DNA of 64,000 nt from JBCCIM01 sp965263205 (GTDB taxonomy: Bacteria; Bacteroidota; Rhodothermia; Rhodothermales; JAHQVL01): contig CBDHHF010000013.1 of assembly GCA_965263205.1 (NCBI GenBank), forward strand, positions 62,001-126,000, given 5' to 3'. Shown in pieces: positions 34,590-43,453 of the stretch. The stretch's first letter is position 1. Every line of letters begins with the position of its first letter. The position numbers and the translations under genes are program-made. The notes below the pieces were generated by a model. It did not search any database, was not told the origin of the DNA, and saw only the letters and a program-made list of their open reading frames with translations.

Positions 34590-34778
34590 GTCATCTTGAG
34601 CGAAGCCGAAGGATCTCTTTGAGAATGCCGAGTGTCGAATGCCGATTTTCGAGTGTGTGCGAATTGGCACAACGAGCAGGATTAAGCCCGGACAGGTGCG
34701 GCTTTACCCGGGTTGCGGCCATACCTGTGGATCCCCAGTCAAGCTGAGTGCCTGCCCTGAACTTGATTCAGGGATGAC
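34590..34778. mobile_element. Candidate non-autonomous repeat element with GTCATC inverted ends
   Basis: The left end GTCATCTTGAGCGAAGCCGA (from 34590) and the right end CCCTGAACTTGATTCAGGG (34755-34773) followed by ATGAC (to 34778) resemble dispersed intergenic repeats common in several bacterial phyla. The outer bases are inverted (GTCATC against its complement). No transposase is encoded and no target duplication was identified, so the mobile label is a guess. Confidence 0.35.
34625..34652. repeat. Heptad array, ATGCCGA/GTGTCGA/TTTTCGA, 4 units
   Basis: ATGCCGA, GTGTCGA, ATGCCGA, TTTTCGA in one phase. The reverse complement gives TCGAAAA, TCGGCAT, TCGACAC, TCGGCAT, the same units as the arrays at 10584 and 28551. 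Confidence 0.85.
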
Positions 34779-34829
34779 GGTGTGCTTGCATAACAAGTAG
34801 AGCTATATCTCCACCACTTCTATCCGATG

Positions 34830-34871
34830 AACCTTTAACCTGCAACTTTAAACCTTCAACCAACAACCTTT
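34830..34871. repeat. Heptad array of AACCTTC class, 6 units, upstream of cysS
   Basis: AACCTTT, AACCTGC, AACTTTA, AACCTTC, AACCAAC, AACCTTT in one phase. There is no hairpin next to it and it lies upstream of, rather than after, a gene, so it breaks the usual placement of this class. Confidence 0.85.
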
Positions 34872-34973
34872 ACCCCACAATTTCACCCGTTAATGGCACA
34901 ATGTAGCCTCCGCCCTGTATAAGCGCGACATTACACGTTAACCTCTTTCTAAAACCTATTTTCACGCGGTTGC

Positions 34974-36482
34974 ATGGCCTCGCATCCTCCTTTTCAGCTC
35001 TTCAATACCCTGAGCAACACCATTGAAACGCTCGAACCCCGAACACCTGGAAAACTTCGGATGTACTCTTGTGGCCCGACCGTATACTCCTACGCACACA
35101 TCGGTAACTTTCGCACGTTTCTAACCGGCGATCTGATTTTGCGTGTGGCTAAAGCCATAGGCTGGGATGCCCTGTACGTAAGTAACATCACCGATGTAGG
35201 CCACCTCACGGAAGATGATGTGGCGGATGCAACAGGGGAAGACAAAATGGCAAGCGCCCTCAAGTCGAAAGAAGGCGAGCAGTTCATCAACGTTTGGGAC
35301 CTGGCGCGCTATTATACGGAAGCGCTGCTCGAAGACTGGCAGGCGCTCAACATGCACGAGCCGGATGTGCGCCCCCGTGCTACAGAGCACATCACCCAGC
35401 AGATCGAAGCCATCGAGCAACTCATTGCCAAAGGACATGCATACGAAACGGAGAATGCCGTCTACTTTGATGTAAGCAGTTTCAAGGACTACGGCAAACT
35501 CTCTGGTAATAAAACAGAAGATAATCTGGTAGAAGCGGTCCGCGACATTGTTGTGGATCCGGAGAAGCGGAATCCGCGCGACTTTGCCTTGTGGAAGAAG
35601 GATGAAAAGCACCTGATGCAGTGGTACAGCCCGTTTGGGCGCGGCTTTCCTGGCTGGCACATCGAGTGCTCGGTCATGTCGATGCAGTACCTCGGCGAGC
35701 ATTTCGACCTGCACGGTGGCGGTGAAGACCTGATTTTCCCGCACCACGAATGCGAGATTGCCCAGGCTGAAGGGCTGACAGGAAAAACTTTTGCCGACAT
35801 GTGGGTACACACCCGCTTCTTGCAGGTCGAAGGTGAGAAGATGTCAAAAAGCAAAGGCAACTTCTTTACGGTGCGGCAGCTTACAGCCCCGGCAGAAGAA
35901 GGCGGCAAAAACATCGACCCGTTTGCCCTGCGCCTTGCCCTGATTTCCGGCCACTACCGCAAGCCGTTCAACTTCACCTTCAAAAACCTGAAGGACTGCG
36001 CCCGCATCGTTGAGCGCTTCCGGAGTGCGGATGAGAAAGTAACTGAGGCCCAGGCAGCCGGCAACGCAGGCGATGATCACCTGAGCCCGCGGCTCGACGA
36101 CATCTACACACGCGTCCTCCACGCCCTGCTCGATGACCTCAACACGCCGCTGGCCATTGCCGCGGCCCTCGAGGGTGTTAAACTGATCCACGGCTTCAAT
36201 CCGCTTTCTGCAGATGCAGCGGCAAACGCACGCGCGTGGCTCGACAACGTCAATGGCCTGCTGGGCATCTACAACTACGATAATGGCGCCGAGGCTTCAA
36301 GTAGCACCGAAGATGATCCGCTTGCGGAGAAAGTAGAGCTATTGCTCGTTGCGCGTAAAGAAGCCAGAAACGCGCGTGACTTTGCCCGGGCTGACGAAAT
36401 TCGCGATGAACTCGATGCCATGGGTGTGGAATTAAAAGACACGCCGGAAGGCACAAAATGGAGCAGAAAACTGACTGTTTAA
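34974..36482 (+). CDS. cysS: Cysteinyl-tRNA synthetase
   Basis: 502 residues, class I synthetase. The zinc-site Cys33 in YSCGPTVYSYAHIGN, the HIGN form of the HIGH motif (42-45), and K289-M-S-K-S293 are present, with the anticodon-binding helical part after about 370. It charges tRNA-Cys in the cytoplasm. Length is slightly above the E. coli enzyme (461) because of insertions such as TAPAEEGGKNIDP. Its stop is 1 base before the hemB start, so the two are probably one transcript. Confidence 0.97.
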   Translation: MASHPPFQLFNTLSNTIETLEPRTPGKLRMYSCGPTVYSYAHIGNFRTFLTGDLILRVAKAIGWDALYVSNITDVGHLTEDDVADATGEDKMASALKSKEGEQFINVWDLARYYTEALLEDWQALNMHEPDVRPRATEHITQQIEAIEQLIAKGHAYETENAVYFDVSSFKDYGKLSGNKTEDNLVEAVRDIVVDPEKRNPRDFALWKKDEKHLMQWYSPFGRGFPGWHIECSVMSMQYLGEHFDLHGGGEDLIFPHHECEIAQAEGLTGKTFADMWVHTRFLQVEGEKMSKSKGNFFTVRQLTAPAEEGGKNIDPFALRLALISGHYRKPFNFTFKNLKDCARIVERFRSADEKVTEAQAAGNAGDDHLSPRLDDIYTRVLHALLDDLNTPLAIAAALEGVKLIHGFNPLSADAAANARAWLDNVNGLLGIYNYDNGAEASSSTEDDPLAEKVELLLVARKEARNARDFARADEIRDELDAMGVELKDTPEGTKWSRKLTV

Positions 36483-36483
36483 T

Positions 36484-37488
36484 ATGGATGCAATGTCCCC
36501 CTTTGCCCCGTACCATCGCCCCCGCCGGCTCCGCCGCTCTGCAAACATGCGCCGGCTCGCGCGCGAGACCCGGCTCACAACAGACAACCTCGTTGCTCCG
36601 CTGTTTGTCGTCCCCGGTGAAGGCGTAAAGCAGCCTATCGATGCCATGCCCGGCCAGTACCGTATGAGCATCGATGTGCTGGTCGAAGAAGTGCGCACAC
36701 TGCACGCGCTGGGTATCCCGGCCGTCGCTACGTTCCCTTCGATTCCGGATGCACTGAAAGATGCTGCCGGCACTGAAAGCCTGAATCCCAACGGCCTCTT
36801 TCCAGAGTCGATTCAGGCCATCAAACAAGCCGTACCCGAGATGCTTGTGATTACGGACGTGGCACTGGATCCTTACTCGTCTGATGGACACGACGGCGTT
36901 GTTCGCCAGGGAGTCATCCAAAACGATGAAACGCTGGAAATTCTCGCCCAGATGGCCGTTGTGCAAGCGGATGCCGGCGCAGATATCATCGCCCCGTCGG
37001 ATATGATGGATGGACGCGTTGCTTCCATCCGTGAAGCACTGGATGAAGCCGGCCACACCAACGTTGCTATTTTGGCGTACACAGCCAAGTATGCTTCCGC
37101 ATTCTATGGTCCGTTTCGCGAAGCCCTGGATTCAGCCCCAAAGTCAGCCGGCGACGTACCGGCACATAAAAAGACCTACCAGATGGACCCGGCCAATAGC
37201 CGTGAAGCTGTGCGGGAAGCCCTGCTGGATCTCGAAGAGGGAGCCGACATGGTGATGGTCAAGCCGGCGCTCAACTACCTGGACGTGATCTACCAGCTTA
37301 AAGAAGTTGCTGATGTACCCGTCGCTGCGTACCACGTAAGCGGCGAGTATGCCATGATCAAAGCTGCGGCTCAGGCTGGCTGGCTCGACGAAAAAGAAGC
37401 CATCCTCGAATCGACAACCGCGATCCGCCGGGCCGGCGCAGATGTTATTTTGACCTACTTTGCCAAAGATCTTGCTGGCTGGTTATAA
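36484..37488 (+). CDS. hemB: Porphobilinogen synthase (delta-aminolevulinate dehydratase)
   Basis: 334 residues. Catalytic lysines are K202 in AYTAKYASAFYGP and K260 in MVKPALNYLD. The metal loop reads DVALDPYSSDGHDGVV (from about 125): Asp and Ser replace the three cysteines of zinc enzymes, so this is the magnesium-dependent, zinc-independent class. It condenses two 5-aminolevulinate molecules to porphobilinogen for heme and other tetrapyrroles. It follows cysS by one base and precedes the HhH-GPD gene by 35 bases. Confidence 0.96.
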   Translation: MDAMSPFAPYHRPRRLRRSANMRRLARETRLTTDNLVAPLFVVPGEGVKQPIDAMPGQYRMSIDVLVEEVRTLHALGIPAVATFPSIPDALKDAAGTESLNPNGLFPESIQAIKQAVPEMLVITDVALDPYSSDGHDGVVRQGVIQNDETLEILAQMAVVQADAGADIIAPSDMMDGRVASIREALDEAGHTNVAILAYTAKYASAFYGPFREALDSAPKSAGDVPAHKKTYQMDPANSREAVREALLDLEEGADMVMVKPALNYLDVIYQLKEVADVPVAAYHVSGEYAMIKAAAQAGWLDEKEAILESTTAIRRAGADVILTYFAKDLAGWL

Positions 37489-37523
37489 CTTAAAATGCTC
37501 TTTTACCAAAAACGCTACTGCTC

Positions 37524-38024
37524 ATGAAGCACCTTGATTACAGCCACATGTCCGGTGGACTTGTCCGCATGATGGACCGTTTTAAAGACGAAGGCACCCT
37601 CACCGGCGATGCAGCCGAAGATGCGTACGTTAGCGCTGACCCCAATGCGGCCCTGCTTGGCCTGCTGTACGACCAGCGCGTGCGGGCGGAATACGCCTTC
37701 ATGGGTCCCAAACGCTTACACGATAAACTGGGTCACCTCGACATGGCCAAGATCGCAGCCCACAACGACGAAGAATTCCGGGCCTTGTTTGCGGAGCAGC
37801 CGGCTGTTCACCGCTTCACCAACAAAATGGCAGACACCACACAGGCGGTTGCAAAAATCATTGCTGAAGAATACAACGGCGACGCCTCAGGTATCTGGTC
37901 CGATGGCGCCGACTTCGATACCATCAAAAAACGAATCAAAGCCCTGCCCGGGTTTGGTGCGCAGAAGGCTGAGAAAATGCGATACGTCCTCCACTACTTT
38001 GGCTTCCGGGATATGGCTGAGTAG
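37524..38024 (+). CDS. HhH-GPD family protein (TIGR03252-like)
   Basis: 166 residues. The pattern AALLGLLYDQRVRAEYAFMGPK, ALFAEQPAVHRFTNKMADTT, and the helix-hairpin-helix ALPGFGAQKAEKMRYVL resembles the short uncharacterised HhH-GPD family often seen in actinobacteria. A base-excision glycosylase-like role is possible, but the usual catalytic Asp after the hairpin is not evident and no Fe-S Cys cluster follows. Cytoplasmic. It closes the cysS-hemB group and ends at a convergent terminator. Confidence 0.8.
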   Translation: MKHLDYSHMSGGLVRMMDRFKDEGTLTGDAAEDAYVSADPNAALLGLLYDQRVRAEYAFMGPKRLHDKLGHLDMAKIAAHNDEEFRALFAEQPAVHRFTNKMADTTQAVAKIIAEEYNGDASGIWSDGADFDTIKKRIKALPGFGAQKAEKMRYVLHYFGFRDMAE

Positions 38025-38064
38025 AGGCGATCCCTCCTTAAGGAGCCAACAATGAAAGTCATGC

Positions 38065-38101
38065 AAAAGCCCACCCTACGTATTAAATAGGGTGGGCTTT
38101 T
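38065..38101. terminator. Bidirectional terminator after the HhH-GPD gene
   Basis: AAAAGCCCACCCTA (38065-38078) pairs with TAGGGTGGGCTTTT (38088-38101) over a 9-base loop. Placed between convergent genes. Confidence 0.93.
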
Positions 38102-38123
38102 GCGTCTTAAGCGCGCTACTTGA

Positions 38124-38822
38124 TTATGGCTGATGAATTGCAGCCTGCGGATCGGTACACTGCACGCCAAACGGAGGACCAAAGTCAAGCGCATTTGCAC
38201 CTTCTGAGCAACTGCCTAACAAGGTATGTAACTGTTCATAGAGCACATCGGGATCATCAGAAGCAGGGCCATGATATTTAACAATGAGATGGATCTCAGC
38301 CCCCATCGGATTTTGTAATCCGTTTCCTGGCAAAGCTATTTGGTCTGGGTTAGACGGGAAGTATCCTTTGTTTACCTGGCCTTTGAAATAGCCATGACCA
38401 CTTGAAGCCACGATACTACCGGTCGACCAGAAAACAGAAGAATCTACCTCATCTTGCCGCCCGAACACATCGACATCAGAACAGGGACTCGTTAAACAGG
38501 CTTCAGGGTTATTTATAGCAACAAACCAAATAGTGTAGGCTCCCTGCGGTAGTCCTGTAGTTTGAATTGTGTAGGCAACGAAATCAGAAGTGCGGACAAG
38601 TTTCGATGTATTGATACCAGTTGGTGGAAAAAACGCACCGGGTGTAAGCACACCGCCACCAACGTCGCCAGCCGGCAAAAACGCAAAAAGAGAGGTTGTG
38701 CTTACTTTTTTGCCAGAGACACTTGCAGCTACATCGGGACTTTCTACCTCAGTTGGCAAGTTGTCGTTGCAACCAGCAACCATCAGTAAAAAACAGAGAA
38801 CAATACCAAAATGACGTTTCAT
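38124..38822 (-). CDS. Hypothetical lipoprotein
   Basis: 232 residues. Lipoprotein signal MKRHFGIVLCFLLMVAGC with lipidated Cys18. The body looks like a secreted beta-sandwich: TTGLPQGAYTIWFVAINNPE, several Cys (in CLTSPC and near SCSEG, VQCTD) that may form disulfides, and no known catalytic motif. Function not recognised. The gene is convergent with the HhH-GPD gene. Confidence 0.72.
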   Translation of the reverse strand: MKRHFGIVLCFLLMVAGCNDNLPTEVESPDVAASVSGKKVSTTSLFAFLPAGDVGGGVLTPGAFFPPTGINTSKLVRTSDFVAYTIQTTGLPQGAYTIWFVAINNPEACLTSPCSDVDVFGRQDEVDSSVFWSTGSIVASSGHGYFKGQVNKGYFPSNPDQIALPGNGLQNPMGAEIHLIVKYHGPASDDPDVLYEQLHTLLGSCSEGANALDFGPPFGVQCTDPQAAIHQP

Positions 38823-39090
38823 TTCAGAGCACCTTAGTGAAGTTGAATTAGAGATAACTGGCCCCAGTCATCGTTGTGTAGGTGCTAAGAATGGATGCAA
38901 TGTACAGAGCTAACGTTTACTTCGTAATTCGTCAAGACAAGATGAAGGGGTATGTTATTTTAAGACAAAGCGATGAACCAGGCATCCTGCAGATACATGA
39001 TTTTATGGTGTGAGAGGCTTTAGCTTCAAATATACAGTAGGTACAACCGCGCCGCCGGGATTGGTTCAGAGCGTGATTTGTGCTGAATAA
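38823..39090. other. Intergenic region, nothing recognised
   Basis: The part next to 38822 should hold the lipoprotein promoter. No repeat or gene was identified. Confidence 0.4.
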
Positions 39091-39366
39091 AGTCTGAAGG
39101 AAATTCGGGAGGTACGATGGGCAACTGCCGACTTTGAAGGCAACAGCCAAATCAACGACACAATCCGAAGCAAAATGATATCACCGGGTATCATATTCGG
39201 CTGGGACATCTCAACTTCGCCCCTTGAGACTTGGACACTACGAACAAACCTGCGTTATTTCCCCTTTCAAAGGGTCACTGATGCTGAAGGCAAACGGGTT
39301 CACGTCGACCAATTCGAATTTAACTTCATTGAGTTGGTAGTCTACCCGCAAAGATTCTTTAACTGA
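39091..39366 (+). pseudogene. C-terminal remnant of a beta-barrel-like protein
   Basis: After an in-frame TAA, one frame reads LKEIREVRWATADFEG, then MISPGIIFGWDISTSPLETW, LRTNLRYFPF, and ends QFEFNFIELVVYPQRFFN with a stop at 39366. Alternating hydrophobic residues and the aromatic end look like the last strands of an outer-membrane barrel. Nothing upstream (38830-39090) restores the missing N-terminal part, so this is probably a truncated relic. If read as a gene, the first ATG is at 39175 (63 residues). Confidence 0.45.
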
Positions 39367-39456
39367 GTGTCACTATTGTCATTCAGCACAACGTGCTATT
39401 AAACTGAGTGTTGTCTTCGGTCCTGCTATTTTCCGAATTCACTTTCGTGTCTCATG

Positions 39457-40749
39457 TCAATTTCCTGTATAACGATCCAGCAAAGGATCCTCTCCAGCCA
39501 GAAATGCACGTGCCGTCGGCTCGACAATTTCATCCATGGGCTGCATTAACGGCTGAAATGCTGTGTCCCCGAATATCCAATGGCGTGTTGGGATAAAAAC
39601 CGCGATACGGGAATTGGGCAGATCCACTCGTTCAACATCTCCAAACTGAGAACCACTCCCGCCAGGGGAAACACCAACAAACTGCGCCTTTGTCGCAGCA
39701 TCAATAGCAGCCACCAGGTTGCCGGCGGCGGAAAATGTGTTGCGATCTGTAAAGACAAGCAACCGGTCATCTTGATTAATCCGCGGATCCGAGAGGAAAT
39801 CCAGGATACCCGCAATTAGCTGATTATTGCCCCCGCTATTTTGTCGCAGGTCGATAATCACACGATCAATGCCGCCACTGTCGATAATCGACAGCGCTCG
39901 CTCGCCGAAAGCGGCTAAATCTTCGCTTCCAGAAGTTGGCTGCACGGCATTGAGCCGCAGATACAATATCCCATCGGCCTGTAAATGTTGAAGCCAGAAA
40001 TTCTCATTACGTCGTCTCAGATACAGCGGTGGATTCGACGGCGTAGGTAAGTTGTAGATTGACTCCAATCCGTACTGGCCTGGAAGAACAGCCGGGAGAA
40101 ATTCTGATTCATCTTCAAATTGGTATCGTGGAGTATCAGCGTCAGCGACGATGCCTAACACTTTCAAGATCGCAGGTGTGATGTATACCAGATTTCGGAA
40201 ACCGATTAACGAGTGCTCATTGTCGCGTGGAATCAGCGGATCGATAAGATGATTCACTTCTTCGAGTGTAAAGTCGCCAATTCCCACGAGCTTCTTGCCA
40301 ACAAGATGCGCCATCGTCGGCGAGGCATCCACCACAAAAACGCCATCCATAAAACGGAAAAACTGAACAGGCACAATTTTGAAACCTGTCCCCTCAAAAA
40401 AGCTAATGGCCGTATGCCCATCACGCTCTGTGGCCGGCAATGCCACAAGCCGCAGGAGCTCAACAAAAAGTTGATCATCAGTCAGCAAAGAGATTTCGCT
40501 CAGTAACCTTCTCCCGGCTTCTTCGAAGACCGATTGCTCCACGGTATGGTACAAATCGGGATGCATATCATGCATGCGGTCGATAAGGTAAGTAATATCC
40601 TCACGCCACTGCGCATCACGAGGCGCCTCTGGTTCTGATGATACCGAGCCGTCTCCACATCCAACTAAAAGCACGATCATCATGCAGGTGCGGCTAACGC
40701 GTTTAGTCCACATCCAGCATATTGCCAACGTTTTGTGGTTTGTCTGCAT
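39457..40749 (-). CDS. S41-like peptidase family lipoprotein
   Basis: 430 residues. A lipoprotein signal (MMIVLLVGCGD, Cys about 31) precedes an N-terminal helical part (about 45-110) and a PDZ-like region. The C-terminal tail-specific-protease domain has VIIDLRQNSGGNNQL (about 295) and the nucleophile region RNTFSAAGNLVAA with the likely catalytic Ser. The usual Lys four residues after the Ser is not in place (S-A-A-G-N), so activity is uncertain. It should act in the periplasm. The gene starts at 40749 and is followed by an unrelated 216-residue protein gene upstream on the same strand. Confidence 0.78.
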   Translation of the reverse strand: MQTNHKTLAICWMWTKRVSRTCMMIVLLVGCGDGSVSSEPEAPRDAQWREDITYLIDRMHDMHPDLYHTVEQSVFEEAGRRLLSEISLLTDDQLFVELLRLVALPATERDGHTAISFFEGTGFKIVPVQFFRFMDGVFVVDASPTMAHLVGKKLVGIGDFTLEEVNHLIDPLIPRDNEHSLIGFRNLVYITPAILKVLGIVADADTPRYQFEDESEFLPAVLPGQYGLESIYNLPTPSNPPLYLRRRNENFWLQHLQADGILYLRLNAVQPTSGSEDLAAFGERALSIIDSGGIDRVIIDLRQNSGGNNQLIAGILDFLSDPRINQDDRLLVFTDRNTFSAAGNLVAAIDAATKAQFVGVSPGGSGSQFGDVERVDLPNSRIAVFIPTRHWIFGDTAFQPLMQPMDEIVEPTARAFLAGEDPLLDRYTGN

Positions 40750-40836
40750 TGCTATATTGTATTTAAGAATCTAATCTTGGTTGATTATACAGAGAGCTGA
40801 TCTGTTGAATTTTCATCAGGTACTGGCTTGATTCTT

Positions 40837-41487
40837 TCAAGGAAGTGCAAGCGAGTAGCCTACGCTCACATTAAAAATCCAGGGTGTGTTACTCACCCCT
40901 ATCTCCATGGCCTGGTGCGTTTCCGTAGCACCCGTGATGCGATTTTCGTAGGCAAAGGCATCGTCAGTCATGCTAGACGAAAGGCGCGGCCAGTAGCGAA
41001 CGCTAGGCGCTACCATGAAGCCACTTAAAGCGCCTGAATTGTTTTTGAATGGCCGCCAATCGATGTATGCCCCAAGCCCCAGAGAAAACGTCGTGTAAGA
41101 GCCAATCTGATTTGCTGCTGATTGGATATCGCCTTCGTAGAATACTTCGAATTTATGCCACTTGGGCTCTAAACGGATATTGAACCACTCCGTAAAGCGA
41201 TAGCCCACACCAAAGCCAGTTGAATAGGGTAGATGCAAAGCTAACCCTTGATCTGCTGGATCACCCGAAAGTAAATCATTCGATAAATCCAGCGAAACAC
41301 CATGTGAATAATCGAAGGCCACCCTGCCCAAGAACAGGTTGGCTTCTATGTTGAATCCATCCAATAATAGTGGCTGATTAATGCCAAAAAGAAAGTTTAC
41401 ACGGTTTGATAAATGTTGAACATTTTGTTGGGGATACGCAGATTGGCACAGCCCAAATAGCAGAAGCATCGTAATGCAGCGTCTCAT
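40837..41487 (-). CDS. Probable outer-membrane beta-barrel protein
   Basis: 216 residues. Signal peptide MRRCITMLLLFGLCQSAYPQ followed by repeated amphipathic strands (NVNFLFG-type text near 27, FNIEANLFLGRVAFDYS, GFGVGYRFTEWFNIRLEP, TTFSLGLGAYIDWRP, APSVRYWPRL) and a closing strand FNVSVGYSLALP. The pattern is that of an 8-strand outer-membrane protein such as PorT/OmpW-like barrels. No closer name can be given. Confidence 0.72.
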   Translation of the reverse strand: MRRCITMLLLFGLCQSAYPQQNVQHLSNRVNFLFGINQPLLLDGFNIEANLFLGRVAFDYSHGVSLDLSNDLLSGDPADQGLALHLPYSTGFGVGYRFTEWFNIRLEPKWHKFEVFYEGDIQSAANQIGSYTTFSLGLGAYIDWRPFKNNSGALSGFMVAPSVRYWPRLSSSMTDDAFAYENRITGATETHQAMEIGVSNTPWIFNVSVGYSLALP

Positions 41488-41608
41488 CAGATCCAGTAGA
41501 TAAGTTTTCGAAAAATCAGGTGAACGACCTCAAATTCGAGACTATCCGTGCGTAAAGCGTCCCATACGCTGATCTGGCACCTGTTTTTCTTGCCTACCCG
41601 TACTTATT

Positions 41609-42760
41609 TTAAACAGCAACCTCTTGCGATTTTCTAAATTCGCCAGGAGACATCCCCGTTTGCTGCTTAAAGATGCGGTTCAGCGAAGTTTTAGAGTTGA
41701 ATCCGCTTTCGATGCCCAAACCCAAAATGGTATAGTGCTGATTTTGAGGATCTACCAATAGGCGTTTGAGATGATTTACTCGGTAGGAATTGACAAGGTC
41801 ATAAAAAGGCTGCTGTGCCTTTGAGTTGATGGTTTGTGAGATGTTATGCGTCGTCACCCCAACCTGCTGCGCGATATGCTGCACTTTCAAGTTTGGGTCC
41901 AGATAGATTTTTTTATCTACAAGGTGATGTGTGATCGCACGATAAATTTCATCCATCTCCTCCTCTTTCAGCGAAGAGGTCTGGTATTTAGATGTACGCT
42001 CGGCATTTTCCTGTTCGGCTTTCTCCTGGATTTTACCCTCGCTCAGATTCAGGTCTTGAAACTCAGCCAGATTATATTGGCGAACCCCATGGTAACAGAA
42101 GTAAAATTGAATCGCTGTTGTTAACCCAAACACAACAGCAAACGCCGTCTCTATCTCTTTGACTAGACCAGCGTTGTACAGGAGAAAGGTCACGAGAATT
42201 GCAGCGTTTACGACAATCAGAATCAGCGTAAAATTATGCAACCAGTTTAGGTGAATCGCCTCAATGGAAGAGTAATAATCTTTGATCTTCCGTTGATAGT
42301 CCTTAATCCGATGGAGTAACCAGTACAACACAATCAGGTCGAAAAGAAAGCCCCCTTTGTAAAATACCTGGTATATGGGATTTCCCTCCTCGTACAATTG
42401 TCGTAATTCGTCGTCGTCATAATCATTCAGTACAGATACATCAAGCACAGAGAAAATGGCAAAGACTACTGCAAACGAACAGATCCACCACCATTTCCTT
42501 TTAATTTTATGCTCACCGTCTACTAATAAAAGCGCGTACAGCACATAGGCGGGAAACAGAAAATGATGCGTTAGATTCTGAAAAACGAACGTAACAGGCG
42601 TCAATTCGATCGAAATCCAGATTTGAGACCACAGCAACGCTGCAAAAAGTCCGATGACCACCATAAGTGTGTAGTCAACGATGCTTTTCTGCTTCTTCCT
42701 TATCACTGTGATGAGCAACAAAGCAAGTATGCTTATGCCGAAGCTTATGATGGTTTGCAT
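41609..42760 (-). CDS. AraC-family transcriptional regulator with N-terminal membrane domain
   Basis: 383 residues from ATG 42760 (MQTIISFGISILALLL); 37 upstream codons are Cys-rich and not family-like. About seven transmembrane helices occupy 1-215, then a cytoplasmic linker and a C-terminal pair of helix-turn-helix motifs (about 285-380: VQHIAQQVGVTTHNISQTIN and GIESGFNSKTSLNRIFKQQT, GMSPGEFR). It is thus a one-component system: a membrane sensor with a DNA-binding AraC domain. This architecture is common in Bacteroidota. The signal and target genes are unknown; the neighbouring barrel and peptidase genes are possible targets. Confidence 0.88.
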   Translation of the reverse strand: MQTIISFGISILALLLITVIRKKQKSIVDYTLMVVIGLFAALLWSQIWISIELTPVTFVFQNLTHHFLFPAYVLYALLLVDGEHKIKRKWWWICSFAVVFAIFSVLDVSVLNDYDDDELRQLYEEGNPIYQVFYKGGFLFDLIVLYWLLHRIKDYQRKIKDYYSSIEAIHLNWLHNFTLILIVVNAAILVTFLLYNAGLVKEIETAFAVVFGLTTAIQFYFCYHGVRQYNLAEFQDLNLSEGKIQEKAEQENAERTSKYQTSSLKEEEMDEIYRAITHHLVDKKIYLDPNLKVQHIAQQVGVTTHNISQTINSKAQQPFYDLVNSYRVNHLKRLLVDPQNQHYTILGLGIESGFNSKTSLNRIFKQQTGMSPGEFRKSQEVAV

Positions 42761-42951
42761 GCAACAGTTTGTTGTATTCGTTCGACCCAAAATACAACAT
42801 TCGAAGGCTTTTTGACGCGTTGTTTTGCCCTGTACTGACCCGAAAATCCTACATGCGTAATACCCACACATATGTGATGCCAGGACAAACGCCAGACACG
42901 AAATAATGCGTCTATACAGACCTTAGGACCAAGTAATTGACAAAAACCGTC

Positions 42952-42995
42952 ACCCTTAAACCAGCAACCTTCAACAGCAAATACAGCATATTTGC
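42952..42995 (-). repeat. Short heptad array plus 7-bp hairpin after the small lipoprotein gene
   Basis: ACCCTTA, AACCAGC, AACCTTC, AACAGCA, AATACAG in one phase (42952-42986) run into a hairpin GCAAATA (42977-42983), loop CAGCA, TATTTGC (42989-42995). The stop of the minus-strand gene lies at 42997, one base away. The stem sequence differs from the other hairpins, but geometry and order are the same. Confidence 0.75.
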
Positions 42996-42996
42996 C

Positions 42997-43347
42997 CTAT
43001 ATGCTCGCAATCCCGCGTTGCTCTTCAGACTTAGCCTGCAGCAGGCTGTTAATGCGCTGCGTGATATGGCCGGCTTCCAGCACTTCAATTTGCCGCTCTT
43101 TTTTGCCCCGTGCCTTTAGTGTGATGTTGCCGTCGATGGTATACTGCACCACCATCTCGGTGATGCCGTTGCGGCGCAACACATGGCGGGTTTGTCCCAG
43201 GGGGTCTTTGTAGACCATCAACATGTAGTTGTTGTACGCGTTGTGCTCAACAACAACCAGGTCTTCCGATTCATACGTTTCCAGGATGGACGAGGTACCG
43301 GCGCAGCCACTGAGCAAACAAACGACTAGTAATAGCAGGATTCGCAT
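42997..43347 (-). CDS. Small lipoprotein of unknown function
   Basis: 116 residues from ATG 43347 (MRILLLLVVCLLSGCAGTSS). Lipobox LSGC with Cys15. The rest is a compact alpha/beta-like sequence (DLVVVEHNAYNNYMLMVYKD, RNGITEMVVQYTIDGNITLK) ending in a helical tail QRINSLLQAKSEEQRG. No family recognised. It lies about 110 bases before the trkH stop on the same strand. Confidence 0.72.
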   Translation of the reverse strand: MRILLLLVVCLLSGCAGTSSILETYESEDLVVVEHNAYNNYMLMVYKDPLGQTRHVLRRNGITEMVVQYTIDGNITLKARGKKERQIEVLEAGHITQRINSLLQAKSEEQRGIASI

Positions 43348-43453
43348 AAAATTGTGGGTCTGACGGACAAAAAACGTAGGCCCGGGAAGCGATGGCCTTA
43401 CTATAATCATCGGTGAAGTAAGGTCCTGCTTAACAGATTACAGGCCGGTATTT

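Larger units (their letters stand above)
34502..34973. other. Intergenic region rich in short repeats upstream of cysS
   Basis: No gene. It holds the end of the GAGGAGT array, a GTCATC-flanked segment (about 34590-34778), a TCGGCAT-type heptad array (34625-34652) and an AACCTTC-type array (34830-34871). The cysS promoter should lie in 34872-34973. Confidence 0.6.
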
